Assembly: GCF_041449215.1 (NCBI RefSeq) | Contig: NZ_JBGNFV010000001.1 | Span: 806,001-870,000 of the forward strand | Source of the DNA: Roseivirga sp. BDSF3-8 | GTDB taxonomy: Bacteria; Bacteroidota; Bacteroidia; Cytophagales; Cyclobacteriaceae | Direction of reading: 5' to 3' | DNA length: 64,000 nt | Shown here: piece by piece, positions 17,504 to 27,225 of the stretch | Layout: each line of letters opens with the position of its first letter | Position numbering within the stretch: the first letter of the stretch is position 1 | Notes under the pieces: model-generated | Told to the model about the DNA's origin: nothing | What the model saw: only the letters and a program-made list of their open reading frames with translations | The model's database searches: none | Position numbers and translations under genes: made by a program

Positions 17504-18490
17504 ATGAGGTTAAGAACAGAAGTACACCCCGGTCCGGCCCCAAGCCCCATACACCCCGGTCAGCGTATACTTAGTATAGGCTCATGCTTTGCTGACTGCA
17601 TGGGGCTACGGCTTCAGGACTATAAATTCCCTACCCTAGCTAATCCTTTTGGGGTGCTGTTCAATCCCCTGTCAATAAGTAAATTACTATGCAGCTCTCT
17701 TAACGGAAGCTCCCTAAGTGAAAGCGGCCTTATTGAAAGAAACGGACTTTATTTTCACTATGACCTGCACTCAAGCTTTCATAGCCAGTACCCGGAAGAG
17801 TTACTTGATGCAGGTAATAAGGCATTGCAACAAACCGGGAAGTTTTTAAGAAATACAGATCATTTGATCCTGACGCTGGGAACAGCATTTGTGTATTATC
17901 ACCTCACCTCAGGCCAGGCCGTGGCTAATTGTCATAAGGTGCCCGCCGCTACCTTTGAGAAAAAACTGCTAAGCGTGCCGGAAGTGGAAGGCAGCCTGAA
18001 CAACCTGCTAAAATGCCTAAAAGATCATGACCTGAACCCAGCCATCACGGTTACTGTAAGTCCCATCCGTCATATTAAAGATACCGCTACCCTTAACACA
18101 GTAAGCAAATCCACGCTAAGATTGGCGGCGCACTATTTGGCCACAAAGTATACTGATATACGGTACTTTCCCTCATATGAAATAATGATGGATGACCTCA
18201 GGGATTATCGCTTTTACAGGGAAGACATGCTGCACCCAACATCTCAGGCTGAACAATATATCTGGGATATATTTACACATACTACATTTACGGAAGAGGG
18301 TCGGAACTTTGCCAGGGAATGGAGTAAAATCCGCAGTGCATTAGCCCACCGGCCACTAAATCCCGGATCAAAAGAGCATATTTCATTTCTCAATCAAACT
18401 ATTGGCAGGCTCAAAGGCTTAGAATCTTACGCCGATACATCTAAGGAGATAGCCGAACTCGAAAAGCGATTAAATGAATACGGACACTAA
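17504..18490 (+). CDS. GSCFA domain protein
   Basis: The 328-residue protein starts at ATG 17504, preceded by AGGGAG at 17491-17496; an in-frame ATG 36 nt earlier sits inside the operon terminator and is rejected. The defining motif is SIGSCFAD near residue 27, followed by NPFGVLFNP and a central [11 protein letters not shown]. Members have an SGNH-hydrolase-like fold, but the substrate and biological role are unknown. Its last 17 bases overlap the DUF255 gene, so the two are likely co-expressed. Confidence 0.88.
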   Translation: MRLRTEVHPGPAPSPIHPGQRILSIGSCFADCMGLRLQDYKFPTLANPFGVLFNPLSISKLLCSSLNGSSLSESGLIERNGLYFHYDLHSSFHSQYPEELLDAGNKALQQTGKFLRNTDHLILTLGTAFVYYHLTSGQAVANCHKVPAATFEKKLLSVPEVEGSLNNLLKCLKDHDLNPAITVTVSPIRHIKDTATLNTVSKSTLRLAAHYLATKYTDIRYFPSYEIMMDDLRDYRFYREDMLHPTSQAEQYIWDIFTHTTFTEEGRNFAREWSKIRSALAHRPLNPGSKEHISFLNQTIGRLKGLESYADTSKEIAELEKRLNEYGH

Positions 18491-20501
18491 CCGACTCAAA
18501 CAGGAATCAAGCCCTTATTTACAACAGCATGCTCACAATCCGGTAGATTGGTATCCATGGGGTACTGAGGCACTGGAAAAAGCACGGATTGAGGATAAAC
18601 CGATCATTGTGAGTGTGGGGTATTCTGCCTGTCATTGGTGTCACGTAATGGAACGCGAGTCTTTTGAAAACAAGGACATTGCAGACATTATGAATGAGTT
18701 TTTCATCTGTATAAAGGTAGACAGGGAAGAACGACCCGATGTGGACCAGATTTATATGGATGCGATACAAACAATGGGCCTGCAGGGTGGGTGGCCATTA
18801 AATGTTTTCCTTACGCCTGATCAAAAGCCATTTTATGGCGGCACATATTTCCCTCCGGCCCAGTGGGCCTCTGTTTGCCGCCAGATTGCAACAGCATACC
18901 GGGATCATAATGATCAGATTCGTGATTCGGCAGAAAATTTTGCTAAGGAGCTTAACCACAGTGAAGTAGCCAAGTATGGACTGACTGAGGAGCAGGGCGT
19001 GATTGCTACCGGAGATCTGCATCACATGTTTGCAGTACTTAACGGGCGATTGGATACGGAGAGAGGAGGCATGAATAAAGCCCCGAAATTCCCTATGCCT
19101 TGCATATGGGAATTTGTGTTTCAATACTATGCATGGAGTGGTAATGAGGAAGCCCTGAACGCGTTTGTCCTTACCCTGGATCATATGGCAGCAGGAGGTA
19201 TCTATGATCAGGTAGGCGGGGGATTTGCCCGCTACTCGATAGATGCGGAATGGTTTATTCCGCATTTTGAAAAAATGTTATACGATAACGGTCAGCTTCT
19301 AAGCCTCTATGCAAAAGGATATCAGGCAACTGAAAAAGAGACCTATAAGCGGGTAGTATACCAGACTGTAGAGTGGCTGGAGAGAGAAATGACATCGCCA
19401 CAGGGAGGCTTTTACTCTGCTCTGGACGCTGACAGTGAAGGTGAAGAAGGAAAGTTTTACGTTTGGACAGAGCAGGAGTTTGATAACTTACTCGGAAACG
19501 ATGCCTCTCTGGCTAAGCAGCTATATCATATCAAAAAAACAGGGAACTGGGAAGATGGTAAAAACATACCCTATCGTGCGCCAGATATAGCTGAAAGCCT
19601 CACTGCAACAGGTATGGACATAGAGAGCTTGCAAAAGGCAATCGGAGAAATAAACGCAAAACTTTTAAAAGCCCGAAATAAGAGGATAAGACCGGGTACC
19701 GATGATAAAATACTTGCCGGCTGGAATGGCATTACACTCACGGGCCTGGCTGATGCCTACGAGGTTTTTGGCGAGAGCAGATTCCTGGAGCTAGCTGAGA
19801 GGAATGCGCACTTTATCATAAAAGAGATGATGGAGGGAGACCGCCTATTCAGAAACTATAAGGAAGGAAAAAGAAGCCTGTACGCTTACCTTGAAGACTA
19901 CGCAGGGGTGATCCAAGGATTTATCAGACTATATGAGGTGACATTTTCGGAAGAGTACCTCACTGTTGCTTCTCGTCTTACTGACTATACCCTTCAGAAC
20001 TTATATGACACTAATGAAGGGCTATTTTTCTTTACAGATAAAAATGCGGAATCTCTTATAGCGAGAAAGAAAGAATTATTTGATAATGTGATTCCTTCCA
20101 GCAACAGTATTATGGCGAATAATTTGTATTCACTGGGACTGTTAATGGAAAGCCCCAATTACCTGGAAACGGCGGAAAAGATGACTGCTAAAGCAGGCAA
20201 GATAACGAGACAGGAAAGCCAATACATGGCGAACTGGGCAGCACTTGCCGTCAAAATGAGCTACCCAACAGCTGAGGTGGCGATATCTGGACCTGAGGCA
20301 AAGACGTTTGCCAGGGAGCTGAGTAAGTACTATCTGCCTAATAAGGTAGTGGCAGGCACTACCGATGATAGCGCTGTTCCTTTACTTAATGGCCGAACGG
20401 GATTGAACAAAACGACAGTATTTGTGTGCTATAACAAGGCGTGCAAACAACCTGTGTATACTGTGGAAGATGCTGTTAAGGTGATAAGGGAGGCCTGGTA
20501 A
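18474..20501 (+). CDS. DUF255 / thioredoxin-fold and six-hairpin glycosidase-like protein (YyaL/SPATA20)
   Basis: The 675-residue protein matches the YyaL/spermatogenesis-associated protein 20 family. It starts [21 protein letters not shown], has the Cys53-His-Trp-Cys56 redox-like motif, [16 protein letters not shown] and [12 protein letters not shown] typical of the thioredoxin-like domain, and then a long alpha/alpha-barrel part with [26 protein letters not shown] and [11 protein letters not shown]. Its reaction is not established; proposals include protein disulfide handling or sugar-related catalysis. It overlaps the end of the GSCFA gene. Confidence 0.93.
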   Translation: MNTDTNRLKQESSPYLQQHAHNPVDWYPWGTEALEKARIEDKPIIVSVGYSACHWCHVMERESFENKDIADIMNEFFICIKVDREERPDVDQIYMDAIQTMGLQGGWPLNVFLTPDQKPFYGGTYFPPAQWASVCRQIATAYRDHNDQIRDSAENFAKELNHSEVAKYGLTEEQGVIATGDLHHMFAVLNGRLDTERGGMNKAPKFPMPCIWEFVFQYYAWSGNEEALNAFVLTLDHMAAGGIYDQVGGGFARYSIDAEWFIPHFEKMLYDNGQLLSLYAKGYQATEKETYKRVVYQTVEWLEREMTSPQGGFYSALDADSEGEEGKFYVWTEQEFDNLLGNDASLAKQLYHIKKTGNWEDGKNIPYRAPDIAESLTATGMDIESLQKAIGEINAKLLKARNKRIRPGTDDKILAGWNGITLTGLADAYEVFGESRFLELAERNAHFIIKEMMEGDRLFRNYKEGKRSLYAYLEDYAGVIQGFIRLYEVTFSEEYLTVASRLTDYTLQNLYDTNEGLFFFTDKNAESLIARKKELFDNVIPSSNSIMANNLYSLGLLMESPNYLETAEKMTAKAGKITRQESQYMANWAALAVKMSYPTAEVAISGPEAKTFARELSKYYLPNKVVAGTTDDSAVPLLNGRTGLNKTTVFVCYNKACKQPVYTVEDAVKVIREAW

Positions 20502-20512
20502 CGGATGAAGGG

Positions 20513-20809
20513 TTAGTCTGTCTCAGTGTGTATTTGCATACTGAAAGCCACAGGCTTAGCCGAAAAAAGGGCCTTGGTGGCAGCCCATACCTCTGCAAAA
20601 AGCTCTGAATGGCGATAAGCATTCAGAGCATGCTCATCATCCCAGTGTGAGTAGGTAATAAAAACGGCAGGATCATTACAGTCCTGCATAAGGGTGAGGT
20701 GATGACAGCCGGGAAAGTGCCTAATGGATTGCTTACTCTCATTAAATACCTCCAGGAAGCTCTCTGTTTTATCTTTCTGAAAGGTCATCCTCACTATTCG
20801 TATCAACAT
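20513..20809 (-). CDS. Antibiotic biosynthesis monooxygenase (ABM) domain protein
   Basis: The 98-residue protein is a single ferredoxin-like ABM domain: VRMTFQKDKTESFLEVFNESKQSIRHFPGCHHLTLMQD, then SHWDDEHALNAYRHSELF. Relatives include haem-degrading IsdG-type enzymes and small quinol monooxygenases, but many members have no known activity. It is 14 nt downstream of the SAM hydrolase gene on the same strand and probably co-transcribed with it. Confidence 0.82.
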   Translation of the reverse strand: MLIRIVRMTFQKDKTESFLEVFNESKQSIRHFPGCHHLTLMQDCNDPAVFITYSHWDDEHALNAYRHSELFAEVWAATKALFSAKPVAFSMQIHTETD

Positions 20810-20823
20810 GGCAGGTCACTTTT

Positions 20824-21612
20824 TTAATTGTCTGCAGGATTTTCTTCAAATATCACTTTTACCACACTATCATGGTGCAAGCCCAGAAGCTCGGCAGCAT
20901 TACCTTTACTAATACCGATTTCTAACAGCCCTAGGCTGTTAAATACAGCATAGCATTCTCCACCTTCGACCTCATTTGCCTTATTTCTCACCCGGTTCAG
21001 GCTTTCGCGGCCAAAGTGAAGGCTATATCTTTTGTTTCTGGAAAGAATTGAGAAATCGTCCCAGGCGATATTAGTAATAAGATTACCACTATGATTTACT
21101 CGTACCACATGACCGGAAATTTGCTTTTTAGTAGCACGGGAATGACGGGGTGTAAACCGCTTGATCTCTTCCTTTCTGGGGCCGAGCGTATCCAGAGGGG
21201 TTCCACTGGCTAATTTAGCAGCAGCCTCTGCCAGTACATCCCGAACAGGGAAATTGCCATCCGCGTCATTGAAGTGAGAAAGATCAACTACTCCCTGGGG
21301 TGGACGATCACTTACCAGACTCAGGAGTCCGTTATCAGTGCCTACAAAGTAATGTTCTTCCAGCTTCATGGCCAGATAAACATCACCAGGCTGCCCAAGG
21401 CTATTTACAGCCACCAAATGCACACTGCCTTCAGGAAAGTCTCTGAATACAGAACGCAACACAAACGAACCGTGAGCCATATCACAATGTTCTATTTGAT
21501 GACTTATGTCGATGATTTGTAAGCTCGGGTTCACGCGCAGGATTCTGGCTTTGACGGCAGCCACATAGTGGTCAGTCGTTCCGAAATCCGACATAAATGT
21601 GATTAGAGCCAT
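20824..21612 (-). CDS. S-adenosyl-L-methionine hydrolase (adenosine-forming), DUF62 family
   Basis: The 262-residue protein starts with the hallmark ITFMSDFGTTDHYVAAVKARIL, then DISHQIEHCDMAHGSFVLRS, HLVAVNSLGQPGDVYL and FVGTDNGLLSLV. Later HVVRVNHSGNLITNI marks the C-terminal beta domain. Enzymes of this family split SAM with water or hydroxide to adenosine and methionine; fluorinases and chlorinases are distant relatives. The usual VDPGVG-type segment of the family reads AVNSLGQPGD here, which is a variant at a substrate-near loop. It is divergent from phoH. Confidence 0.88.
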   Translation of the reverse strand: MALITFMSDFGTTDHYVAAVKARILRVNPSLQIIDISHQIEHCDMAHGSFVLRSVFRDFPEGSVHLVAVNSLGQPGDVYLAMKLEEHYFVGTDNGLLSLVSDRPPQGVVDLSHFNDADGNFPVRDVLAEAAAKLASGTPLDTLGPRKEEIKRFTPRHSRATKKQISGHVVRVNHSGNLITNIAWDDFSILSRNKRYSLHFGRESLNRVRNKANEVEGGECYAVFNSLGLLEIGISKGNAAELLGLHHDSVVKVIFEENPADN

Positions 21613-21634
21613 AGAAGCAATGGAATAATTTCTA

Positions 21635-21642
21635 TATTTTTG
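21635..21642 (+). promoter_or_regulatory. Candidate -7 box for phoH
   Basis: TATTTTTG fits TAnnTTTG and lies 61 nt before the phoH start. It faces a mirrored box on the other strand. Confidence 0.5.
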
Positions 21643-21648
21643 TTATGG

Positions 21649-21656
21649 CAAAAATA
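21649..21656 (-). promoter_or_regulatory. Candidate -7 box for the SAM hydrolase gene
   Basis: On the minus strand the sequence reads TATTTTTG and ends 36 nt before the start codon at 21612. With the box at 21635-21642 it forms a perfect 8-bp inverted repeat around six bases. Confidence 0.5.
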
Positions 21657-21703
21657 GCTAAATTTCGCACGGATAAAAGACACACAACTTAAAGGAGAAG
21701 CGT

Positions 21704-22672
21704 TTGGTAGAAAAAGTTATTACCCTGGAAAATGTATCACTGATTGATTTTCTGGGCGTAGAAAACCAAAACATCAAAGAGGTCGCATCGGCCTTCCCTA
21801 AAAGCAAGATTATATCCCGCGGCAATGAGATCCGGATCCAGGGTAGCACCGCGGAAATCCTGAAGATCAATGATATTGTTAATAGCCTCGTGGCCCATTA
21901 CAATAAGTATGGCAAAATCACACAGGACAATGTCAAAACTTACCTGGAAGAAGACGAGCGCCAGGCCCTTGAATCGAATGGGAAAGAAGAAGCGCTGATT
22001 TACGGAACTAAGGGGTTTGTAATTAAGCCTAAAACGCCCAACCAGGTTCGTCTGGTAGAGGCCGCACGGAAGAATGACCTTGTGTTTGCACTGGGGCCAG
22101 CCGGTACAGGTAAAACTTACATTTCTGTAGCACTGGCGGTACGAGCCCTCAAAAACAAAGAAGTAAAAAAGATCATCATTACCCGGCCGGCAGTGGAAGC
22201 TGGTGAGAATCTTGGTTTCTTACCCGGAGACCTAAAGGAAAAGGTAGATCCCTACCTAAGGCCTATCTATGATGCGCTGGATGATATGGTACCTGCTGAA
22301 AAACTGCGGTATTACCAGGAAAACCGGGTGATAGAGATTGCCCCTTTGGCTTATATGCGGGGTCGTACACTTAATAATGCCTTTATCCTGCTGGACGAGG
22401 CACAAAATACGACTCCTATGCAGATCAAAATGTTTCTGACACGTATGGGACCTAACTCTAAGGTGATCATCACCGGTGATCAGTCCCAGATAGACCTACC
22501 CAAAAATCAGAAATCCGGGCTGCGCGAGGCCATTAACATCTTGAAAAATGTGAATGGTATCGGCTTTGTAGAACTGGATGGAAAGGATGTGATACGTCAC
22601 AAACTCGTGAAGGAAATAATTGAAGCCTACGACATAGCCGATCAGGAAGTCAAAAAGCCTTATACAAAGTAA
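21704..22672 (+). CDS. phoH: PhoH family ATPase
   Basis: The 322-residue protein has an N-terminal KH-like domain, then a P-loop ATPase with GPAGTGKT (residues 131-138), ITRPAVEAGENLGFLPGDLKEKVDPYLRPIYDAL and Walker B LLDEAQNTTPMQ, followed by ITGDQSQIDLP. These are the PhoH/YbeZ hallmarks. YbeZ is linked to ribosome and RNA quality control through its neighbour YbeY, which is not adjacent here. Translation most probably starts at TTG 21704, which follows AAAGGAGAAG at 21691-21700, a good ribosome binding site. It overlaps the GNAT gene by one base (TAATG). Confidence 0.93.
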   Translation: MVEKVITLENVSLIDFLGVENQNIKEVASAFPKSKIISRGNEIRIQGSTAEILKINDIVNSLVAHYNKYGKITQDNVKTYLEEDERQALESNGKEEALIYGTKGFVIKPKTPNQVRLVEAARKNDLVFALGPAGTGKTYISVALAVRALKNKEVKKIIITRPAVEAGENLGFLPGDLKEKVDPYLRPIYDALDDMVPAEKLRYYQENRVIEIAPLAYMRGRTLNNAFILLDEAQNTTPMQIKMFLTRMGPNSKVIITGDQSQIDLPKNQKSGLREAINILKNVNGIGFVELDGKDVIRHKLVKEIIEAYDIADQEVKKPYTK

Positions 22673-23118
22673 TGCTGATAGAAGTAGTCCACGCCAATAC
22701 ACCCGACCAGCTCAGTGATGTGTTTTCAATTCGTGAGCGTGTCTTTGTAGAAGAGCAGGAGGTTTCCCGAGAAGATGAATACGATCAATTCGAGGATACC
22801 TCTACTCATTTTCTTGCCATGGCTGATGGCAAACCCGCAGGAACGGCTCGCTGGCGATTTACTGAAAAGGGCATAAAACTGGAACGCTTTGCTGTAGATA
22901 AGCCATACCGCGGTAAGGGGGTTGGTGCAGCACTAGTACAGGCTGTAATGGATAATATTAGCCAACACCCTGAGGCAAAAGGCAGAACACTGTATTTGCA
23001 CAGTCAGCTAAAAGCCATGCCCCTATATGCCCGCTTTGGATTTAAGAAAAAAGGCGAGATGTTTGAAGAGTGTGGTATACAGCACTTTACCATGGCCACC
23101 GCCATTGACCAGGGTTAA
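22672..23118 (+). CDS. GNAT family N-acetyltransferase
   Basis: The 148-residue protein is a single GNAT domain of the ElaA-like type: FSIRERVFVEEQEVSREDEYDQFE near the start, GTARWRF, and the acetyl-CoA loop VDKPYRGKGVGAALVQAVMD. It closes with LHSQLKAMPLYARFGFKKKGEMFEECGIQHFTM, typical for this group. The acceptor is unknown. Its ATG overlaps the phoH stop codon, and its end overlaps the convergent deacetylase gene by four bases. Confidence 0.92.
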   Translation: MLIEVVHANTPDQLSDVFSIRERVFVEEQEVSREDEYDQFEDTSTHFLAMADGKPAGTARWRFTEKGIKLERFAVDKPYRGKGVGAALVQAVMDNISQHPEAKGRTLYLHSQLKAMPLYARFGFKKKGEMFEECGIQHFTMATAIDQG

Positions 23119-24026
23119 CCAAAAAAACTGAGAGCCGATTTGATGGTGTGGCAGTGAGCATCTACCACATCTGCCACCCGTTCGCTATAGCCTCCACCCA
23201 TGGTAACGACTACGGGCAGATTATTGCGAATACAGCAGCGAAACACAAGATCGTCCCGTTGCCTACACCCATTTTTCGTCAGTGCCAGCTTTCCAAGCTT
23301 ATCAGTGGCCAGTACATCTACACCTGCCTGATAAAAAACTATATCAGGCTGTACCTTTCTGAGTATCTTATTCAACTGGTAGTCCAGCACATCGAGGTAA
23401 CGATCATCTCCAGTGCCAGTAGGCAAAGCCAGGTCCAGATCTGAATTTTCTTTTTTGAGTGGATAATTATCTTTTCCGTGTATGCTAAAGGTGAATACCT
23501 GGAGCTCGTTCTGAAATATATGGGCGGTGCCATTACCCTGATGAACATCCAGGTCAACTACCAGTACCTGCTGCACTTTACCCTTCTGAAGCAGGCTCAT
23601 GGAAGCAATAGCAATATCATTAAGTACAGAGAACCCTTCGCCATGTCCAGCATAGGCATGGTGTGTTCCTCCGGCCAGGTTAATGCCAAGTCCAGCCTCC
23701 AGGGCCCAACCGGCAGCGGCAATAGTACCTGCTACGCTATTCCTGGCGCGATTTACTGACAGTTCTGTAAGGGGCAAACCAATCTTCCGTCGATCTTTTT
23801 CCGAAAGTTTCAGTGAGGAAACCTCATCCCAGTACTCCGGTTGGTGTACAAGCAGGATGTCTTCGTCAGAGGCAAGGCCCGGATCTATTAGCTGGCTTTT
23901 TTCTACAACTCCTTCATAAAGGAGCTGCTCTTTAACCAATTCGTATTTGATGATGGGAAAGCGATGGCCTTCCGGAAGTTCGTACAAATACTTATCTGAG
24001 AAGGCGAGTCTAAAGCTGCCCTGCAT
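23115..24026 (-). CDS. Histone deacetylase-fold hydrolase
   Basis: The 303-residue protein carries the zinc hydrolase motifs of the arginase/deacetylase superfamily: GGTHHAYAGHGEGFSVLNDIAIA with the paired His122/His123, VDLDVHQGNGTAHIF with Asp158/Asp160/His162, YQAGVDVLATDKLG and the GGGYS glycine loop with its transition-state Tyr. Bacterial members remove acetyl groups from small molecules or from lysines of proteins; the substrate is open. It overlaps the upstream enoyl-CoA hydratase gene by one base, so both are expressed together. Confidence 0.93.
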   Translation of the reverse strand: MQGSFRLAFSDKYLYELPEGHRFPIIKYELVKEQLLYEGVVEKSQLIDPGLASDEDILLVHQPEYWDEVSSLKLSEKDRRKIGLPLTELSVNRARNSVAGTIAAAGWALEAGLGINLAGGTHHAYAGHGEGFSVLNDIAIASMSLLQKGKVQQVLVVDLDVHQGNGTAHIFQNELQVFTFSIHGKDNYPLKKENSDLDLALPTGTGDDRYLDVLDYQLNKILRKVQPDIVFYQAGVDVLATDKLGKLALTKNGCRQRDDLVFRCCIRNNLPVVVTMGGGYSERVADVVDAHCHTIKSALSFFG

Positions 24027-24799
24027 TACCAGTTCAATTCCTTTTTCTCCAGAAAAGAGCTTATCCCCTTACGACAATCTTCTGTGGCTCTGGCTTTTGC
24101 GTTCATTTCAGCCGCATAATTCAGGCCATCTTCCAGACTCATCGATTGTACTTCAGCTATCATCTTTTTGGTGAGCTCCATAGACTGTCCGCTGTTATTC
24201 GTGATTAGTCCTGTGGCAAAGCGGTGTACAGCCTCCTGCAAATCTTCCCCCCATTCCACATTATTAATCAGACCTATTTCTTCAGCACGCTCCGCAGTTA
24301 TCAATTCACCTGACAGCAACAGCTCTTTGGCTCTCATCTCCCCTATCTTTCTGATTAGAAATACCTTTACGATAGCAGGAATAAATCCTATCCGTACTTC
24401 GGTATAGCCAAACCTGGCCTCGGGAACAGTAAATGAGAAATCACACACAGTAGCAAGCCCACAGCCACCCGCTATTGCGTGCCCTTGCACCTGAGCTATG
24501 ACAACCTTGGGATGGGTATATATTTTATAAAACAGCTCCTTGAGGTGGTTACTGTCTTCAAGGTTCTCCTCGAAAGTATTCTTTTGAAGCTGTTGAATGT
24601 AAGCCAGATCAGCTCCAGCACAAAAAGCCTTTCCATTTGCCCGGAGCACTACCACCTTAGTATCATCACTGGCAGCAGCCATATCAAAGGCTTCTTTTAG
24701 CTCACCCACTACCTGATAGTTAAGCGCGTTTCGTTTGTCAGGGCGATTGAGTGTAATGTAACCTATCCTGTCCTTCTCTTCGAAGCTTATAAATTCCAT
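24026..24799 (-). CDS. Enoyl-CoA hydratase/isomerase (methylglutaconyl-CoA hydratase-like)
   Basis: The 257-residue crotonase-fold protein has GYITLNRPDKRNALNYQVV, the oxyanion-hole segment AFCAGADLAYIQQL and AGGCGLATVCDFSFTVPEARFGYTEVRIGFIPAIV. Glu in the EVRIG segment is at the usual catalytic position. The overall pattern suits methylglutaconyl-CoA hydratase in leucine breakdown, but sequence alone does not settle the substrate. No other leucine-degradation genes flank it. Confidence 0.88.
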   Translation of the reverse strand: MEFISFEEKDRIGYITLNRPDKRNALNYQVVGELKEAFDMAAASDDTKVVVLRANGKAFCAGADLAYIQQLQKNTFEENLEDSNHLKELFYKIYTHPKVVIAQVQGHAIAGGCGLATVCDFSFTVPEARFGYTEVRIGFIPAIVKVFLIRKIGEMRAKELLLSGELITAERAEEIGLINNVEWGEDLQEAVHRFATGLITNNSGQSMELTKKMIAEVQSMSLEDGLNYAAEMNAKARATEDCRKGISSFLEKKELNW

Positions 24800-24923
24800 G
24801 AGGGGGGTATTAATGTTTGGTCAATTTTATGAGCACTAGAGGCTGGTCAGGCGCCTTGACTCGTCTGTCTATTAACAATCTGCCAGCCCAGCGGTTAAAA
24901 ATGGTTAGAAATCCTGACATTAC

Positions 24924-26063
24924 ATGGCATTTTTAAACAACATTCAAGATAACTGGGAACCTGTACTTATTAACCTTGCCTACATAGGCGGGGCTATAGT
25001 GGCTGGTCTGATTGTAAAATTGATCATTTTCGCTGTCATACGCGGGTATGCAAAAAAGAAGGGGAATTTTCTGGCGGAAAGCATACTAAACCGGATGAAC
25101 ACCCCTGCTATTATCTTTTTCCCGGTACTATTTCTGTCATTTGTTATTCCAACGCTGGATTTTACCCTACTTGAAGAGGGTACGGTGGATCTCATCATGG
25201 AGATAGCCGACATAGCAGCATTCACATACTTACTTGTAAAAGGAGTATACGTGTTTGACGACGTGGTCCGCCATACCCATCAGGTGGATAAAACGGATAA
25301 TTTCCGCAACCGGAAGGTTCTGACACAGATGACCTACATAAAAAGGATCATGATCATTACCATTACGTTAGTGGCACTGGCAGTGATTCTTATGAACTTT
25401 GATAATGTACGAAAAATAGGCACTGGTATCATTACATCCGCCGGTGTTGCAGGTATTATTGTAGGTTTTGCTGCCCAAAAAACCATTGCAAACCTACTCG
25501 CAGGCCTGCAAATCGCCTTTACGCAGCCTATCAGAATAGATGATGTGCTTGTAGTGGAGGGGGAATGGGGTCGCGTGGAAGAAATAAATCTGACATACGT
25601 AGTGGTTAAAATATGGGACAAAAGGAGGCTGGTGCTCCCAATTCAATATTTTATAGAAAAGCCATTTCAGAACTGGACGCGCCGGTCGAGCGATATTTTG
25701 GGCACTATATACCTTTATCTTGACTATACCGTGCCGGTGGAGGAGCTCAGGGATAAGCTGAATAGTATAGTAAAAGACAATCCTCTATGGGATGGGCAGG
25801 TTGCAGGTGTTCAGGTGACAAACACTACAGAAACAAATATTGAAGTAAGAGCACTAATAAGCGCCACCGATAGCGGAAAAGCCTGGGACCTGCGTTGTGA
25901 GGTAAGGGAAAAACTAGTAGATTTTCTGCAAAAGAATTATCCTCATAGCCTTCCTAAAACAAGAGCTGAGGTGGATGGAAGCCTGCAGGAGGGTGGTGAT
26001 AAACCAAAGTGGATGCCAGACACAGACAATGAGCCTGCCAAGCTACCACCACCTACATCCTGA
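24924..26063 (+). CDS. Mechanosensitive ion channel, MscS family
   Basis: The 379-residue protein has four predicted membrane segments. The last is the pore helix, with the small-residue pattern GIITSAGVAGIIVGFAAQK near residues 170-190, followed by TIANLLAGLQIAFTQPIRIDDVL, the MscS beta-domain entry. The C-terminal cytoplasmic part has the usual FIEKPFQNWTR and ends in a Pro-rich tail. It opens on membrane tension to release solutes during hypo-osmotic shock. Its end overlaps the convergent J-domain gene by 11 bp. Confidence 0.92.
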   Translation: MAFLNNIQDNWEPVLINLAYIGGAIVAGLIVKLIIFAVIRGYAKKKGNFLAESILNRMNTPAIIFFPVLFLSFVIPTLDFTLLEEGTVDLIMEIADIAAFTYLLVKGVYVFDDVVRHTHQVDKTDNFRNRKVLTQMTYIKRIMIITITLVALAVILMNFDNVRKIGTGIITSAGVAGIIVGFAAQKTIANLLAGLQIAFTQPIRIDDVLVVEGEWGRVEEINLTYVVVKIWDKRRLVLPIQYFIEKPFQNWTRRSSDILGTIYLYLDYTVPVEELRDKLNSIVKDNPLWDGQVAGVQVTNTTETNIEVRALISATDSGKAWDLRCEVREKLVDFLQKNYPHSLPKTRAEVDGSLQEGGDKPKWMPDTDNEPAKLPPPTS

Positions 26064-26643
26064 AGGCCGGCTGTGGTCGGCCAGAGAAGTAGGGACTGAT
26101 TTCATCCCGGTACAAAGTAGCAAGACTTAATAACCTGAACGAGAAGAGCCAGCAAACCATTGTTACAGGGATGAGAAAAAGCCAGGCCTGACTGAACCAA
26201 AAGAAGCCAGCCAAAGGAGCTAAAAGAAGCATTATGCTTACCAGCCTGTTTATGTACAGCACAGAGTAAGCAAGCAGCATAGCAGGATAAAAATACCAAC
26301 TGCTTCTAAAGTGGGCGTTGTTTCTTAGAAAGGATTCATACTGCAAGCGTGCTGCCTCCCGAATCCTGCGGCGCTTTTCTTCCTGGCGCAGTTTAGCCTC
26401 CATCTCCTCACGCTGCCATTCCTGAAATGCCTGTTTAAACTCGAAGATATCCGGGTCTGAGGAGCAGTTATTACTTCCTGTAAGGATATCATATGCATCT
26501 TTTATTTCAATAAAGGTAGCATTAGCCCCCGGAGAAGGGTTATGGTCGGGATGATACTGTAGAGCAAGCTTACGATAGGCCTGGCGTATAGTTTCTTTGT
26601 CAGCTCCTTGATCTACTCCTAAAACGTTGTAATAATGTCTCAT
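26053..26643 (-). CDS. J-domain protein with membrane segments
   Basis: The 196-residue protein starts with a complete J domain: HYYNVLGVDQGADKETIRQAYRKLALQYHPDHNP, with the HPD triad at residues 31-33 needed to stimulate DnaK. A charged helical stretch (residues 70-100) follows, and then two or three hydrophobic segments (about 115-180), so it is likely bound to the inner membrane with the J domain in the cytosol. No DnaK or GrpE gene is near. The partner role is inferred from the HPD motif. Confidence 0.87.
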   Translation of the reverse strand: MRHYYNVLGVDQGADKETIRQAYRKLALQYHPDHNPSPGANATFIEIKDAYDILTGSNNCSSDPDIFEFKQAFQEWQREEMEAKLRQEEKRRRIREAARLQYESFLRNNAHFRSSWYFYPAMLLAYSVLYINRLVSIMLLLAPLAGFFWFSQAWLFLIPVTMVCWLFSFRLLSLATLYRDEISPYFSGRPQPAFRM

Positions 26644-27034
26644 ACAGGCTACCTGAGATGGTTGTTTTTGCAGTTTTTAACTCAATCATCACAACCTTAT
26701 TCACACACACCTGAAAAACACACAATCACTTACAAATCTGCCATATGAACCAGCTTTGCGGTCAAATGTTGGTTTATCAAGGAAAATTTTTTCAAATTTT
26801 GGATTCGAGCCGAACGCCTCGTCAGCAGGTTTTGTCGAAACAAATATGATTAATAATCTACGTAAGATATTACAGAAAATAAACCAAATTTTATCCGAGA
26901 ACTATTTAGCGCTATAAGTAATGGATCTAGAATTTTAGGAAGTTGAATTACAAGGGGTTTAACATTTACCTCACAAGCGAGGTTATGGAGGGGAGCTTTT
27001 AGAAAGCTATTTTTTTAAACTGAAACATCTAATT
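26644..27034. other. Intergenic region between the J-domain gene and yqaE
   Basis: This AT-rich gap of about 390 bases has no convincing gene. Two small hairpins lie near its right end (CCTC...GAGG around 26975 and AGCTTT-tag-AAAGCT around 26995-27010), just before yqaE. No clear promoter box was found. Confidence 0.4.
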
Positions 27035-27190
27035 ATGACTATCCTTGAAATCATTTTAGCCATTTTACTTCCCCCGCTAGGCGTTGCAATGCGTTATGGT
27101 CTTTCCAGTAAATTCTGGATCAACCTAATCCTTACAATTCTTGGATATATACCAGGGGTAATTCATGCTTTTTACGTGCTATTAAAATAG
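27035..27190 (+). CDS. YqaE/Pmp3 family small membrane protein
   Basis: The 51-residue protein is an almost complete match in layout to the Pmp3/YqaE family (UPF0057): ILAILLPPLGVAMRYG, WINLILTILGYIPGVIHAFYVLL. It has two membrane helices with the family's LPPLGV motif in the first and GYIPGxIHA in the second. Members are induced by salt, cold or envelope stress and affect membrane potential in yeast and plants. It starts at ATG 27035 and ends at TAG 27190, and stands alone 35 nt before the convergent topoisomerase gene. It is short and easily missed. Confidence 0.92.
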   Translation: MTILEIILAILLPPLGVAMRYGLSSKFWINLILTILGYIPGVIHAFYVLLK

Positions 27191-27225
27191 CCTGCAGATA
27201 GATTCTATCTACCCTATGCCTGCCC

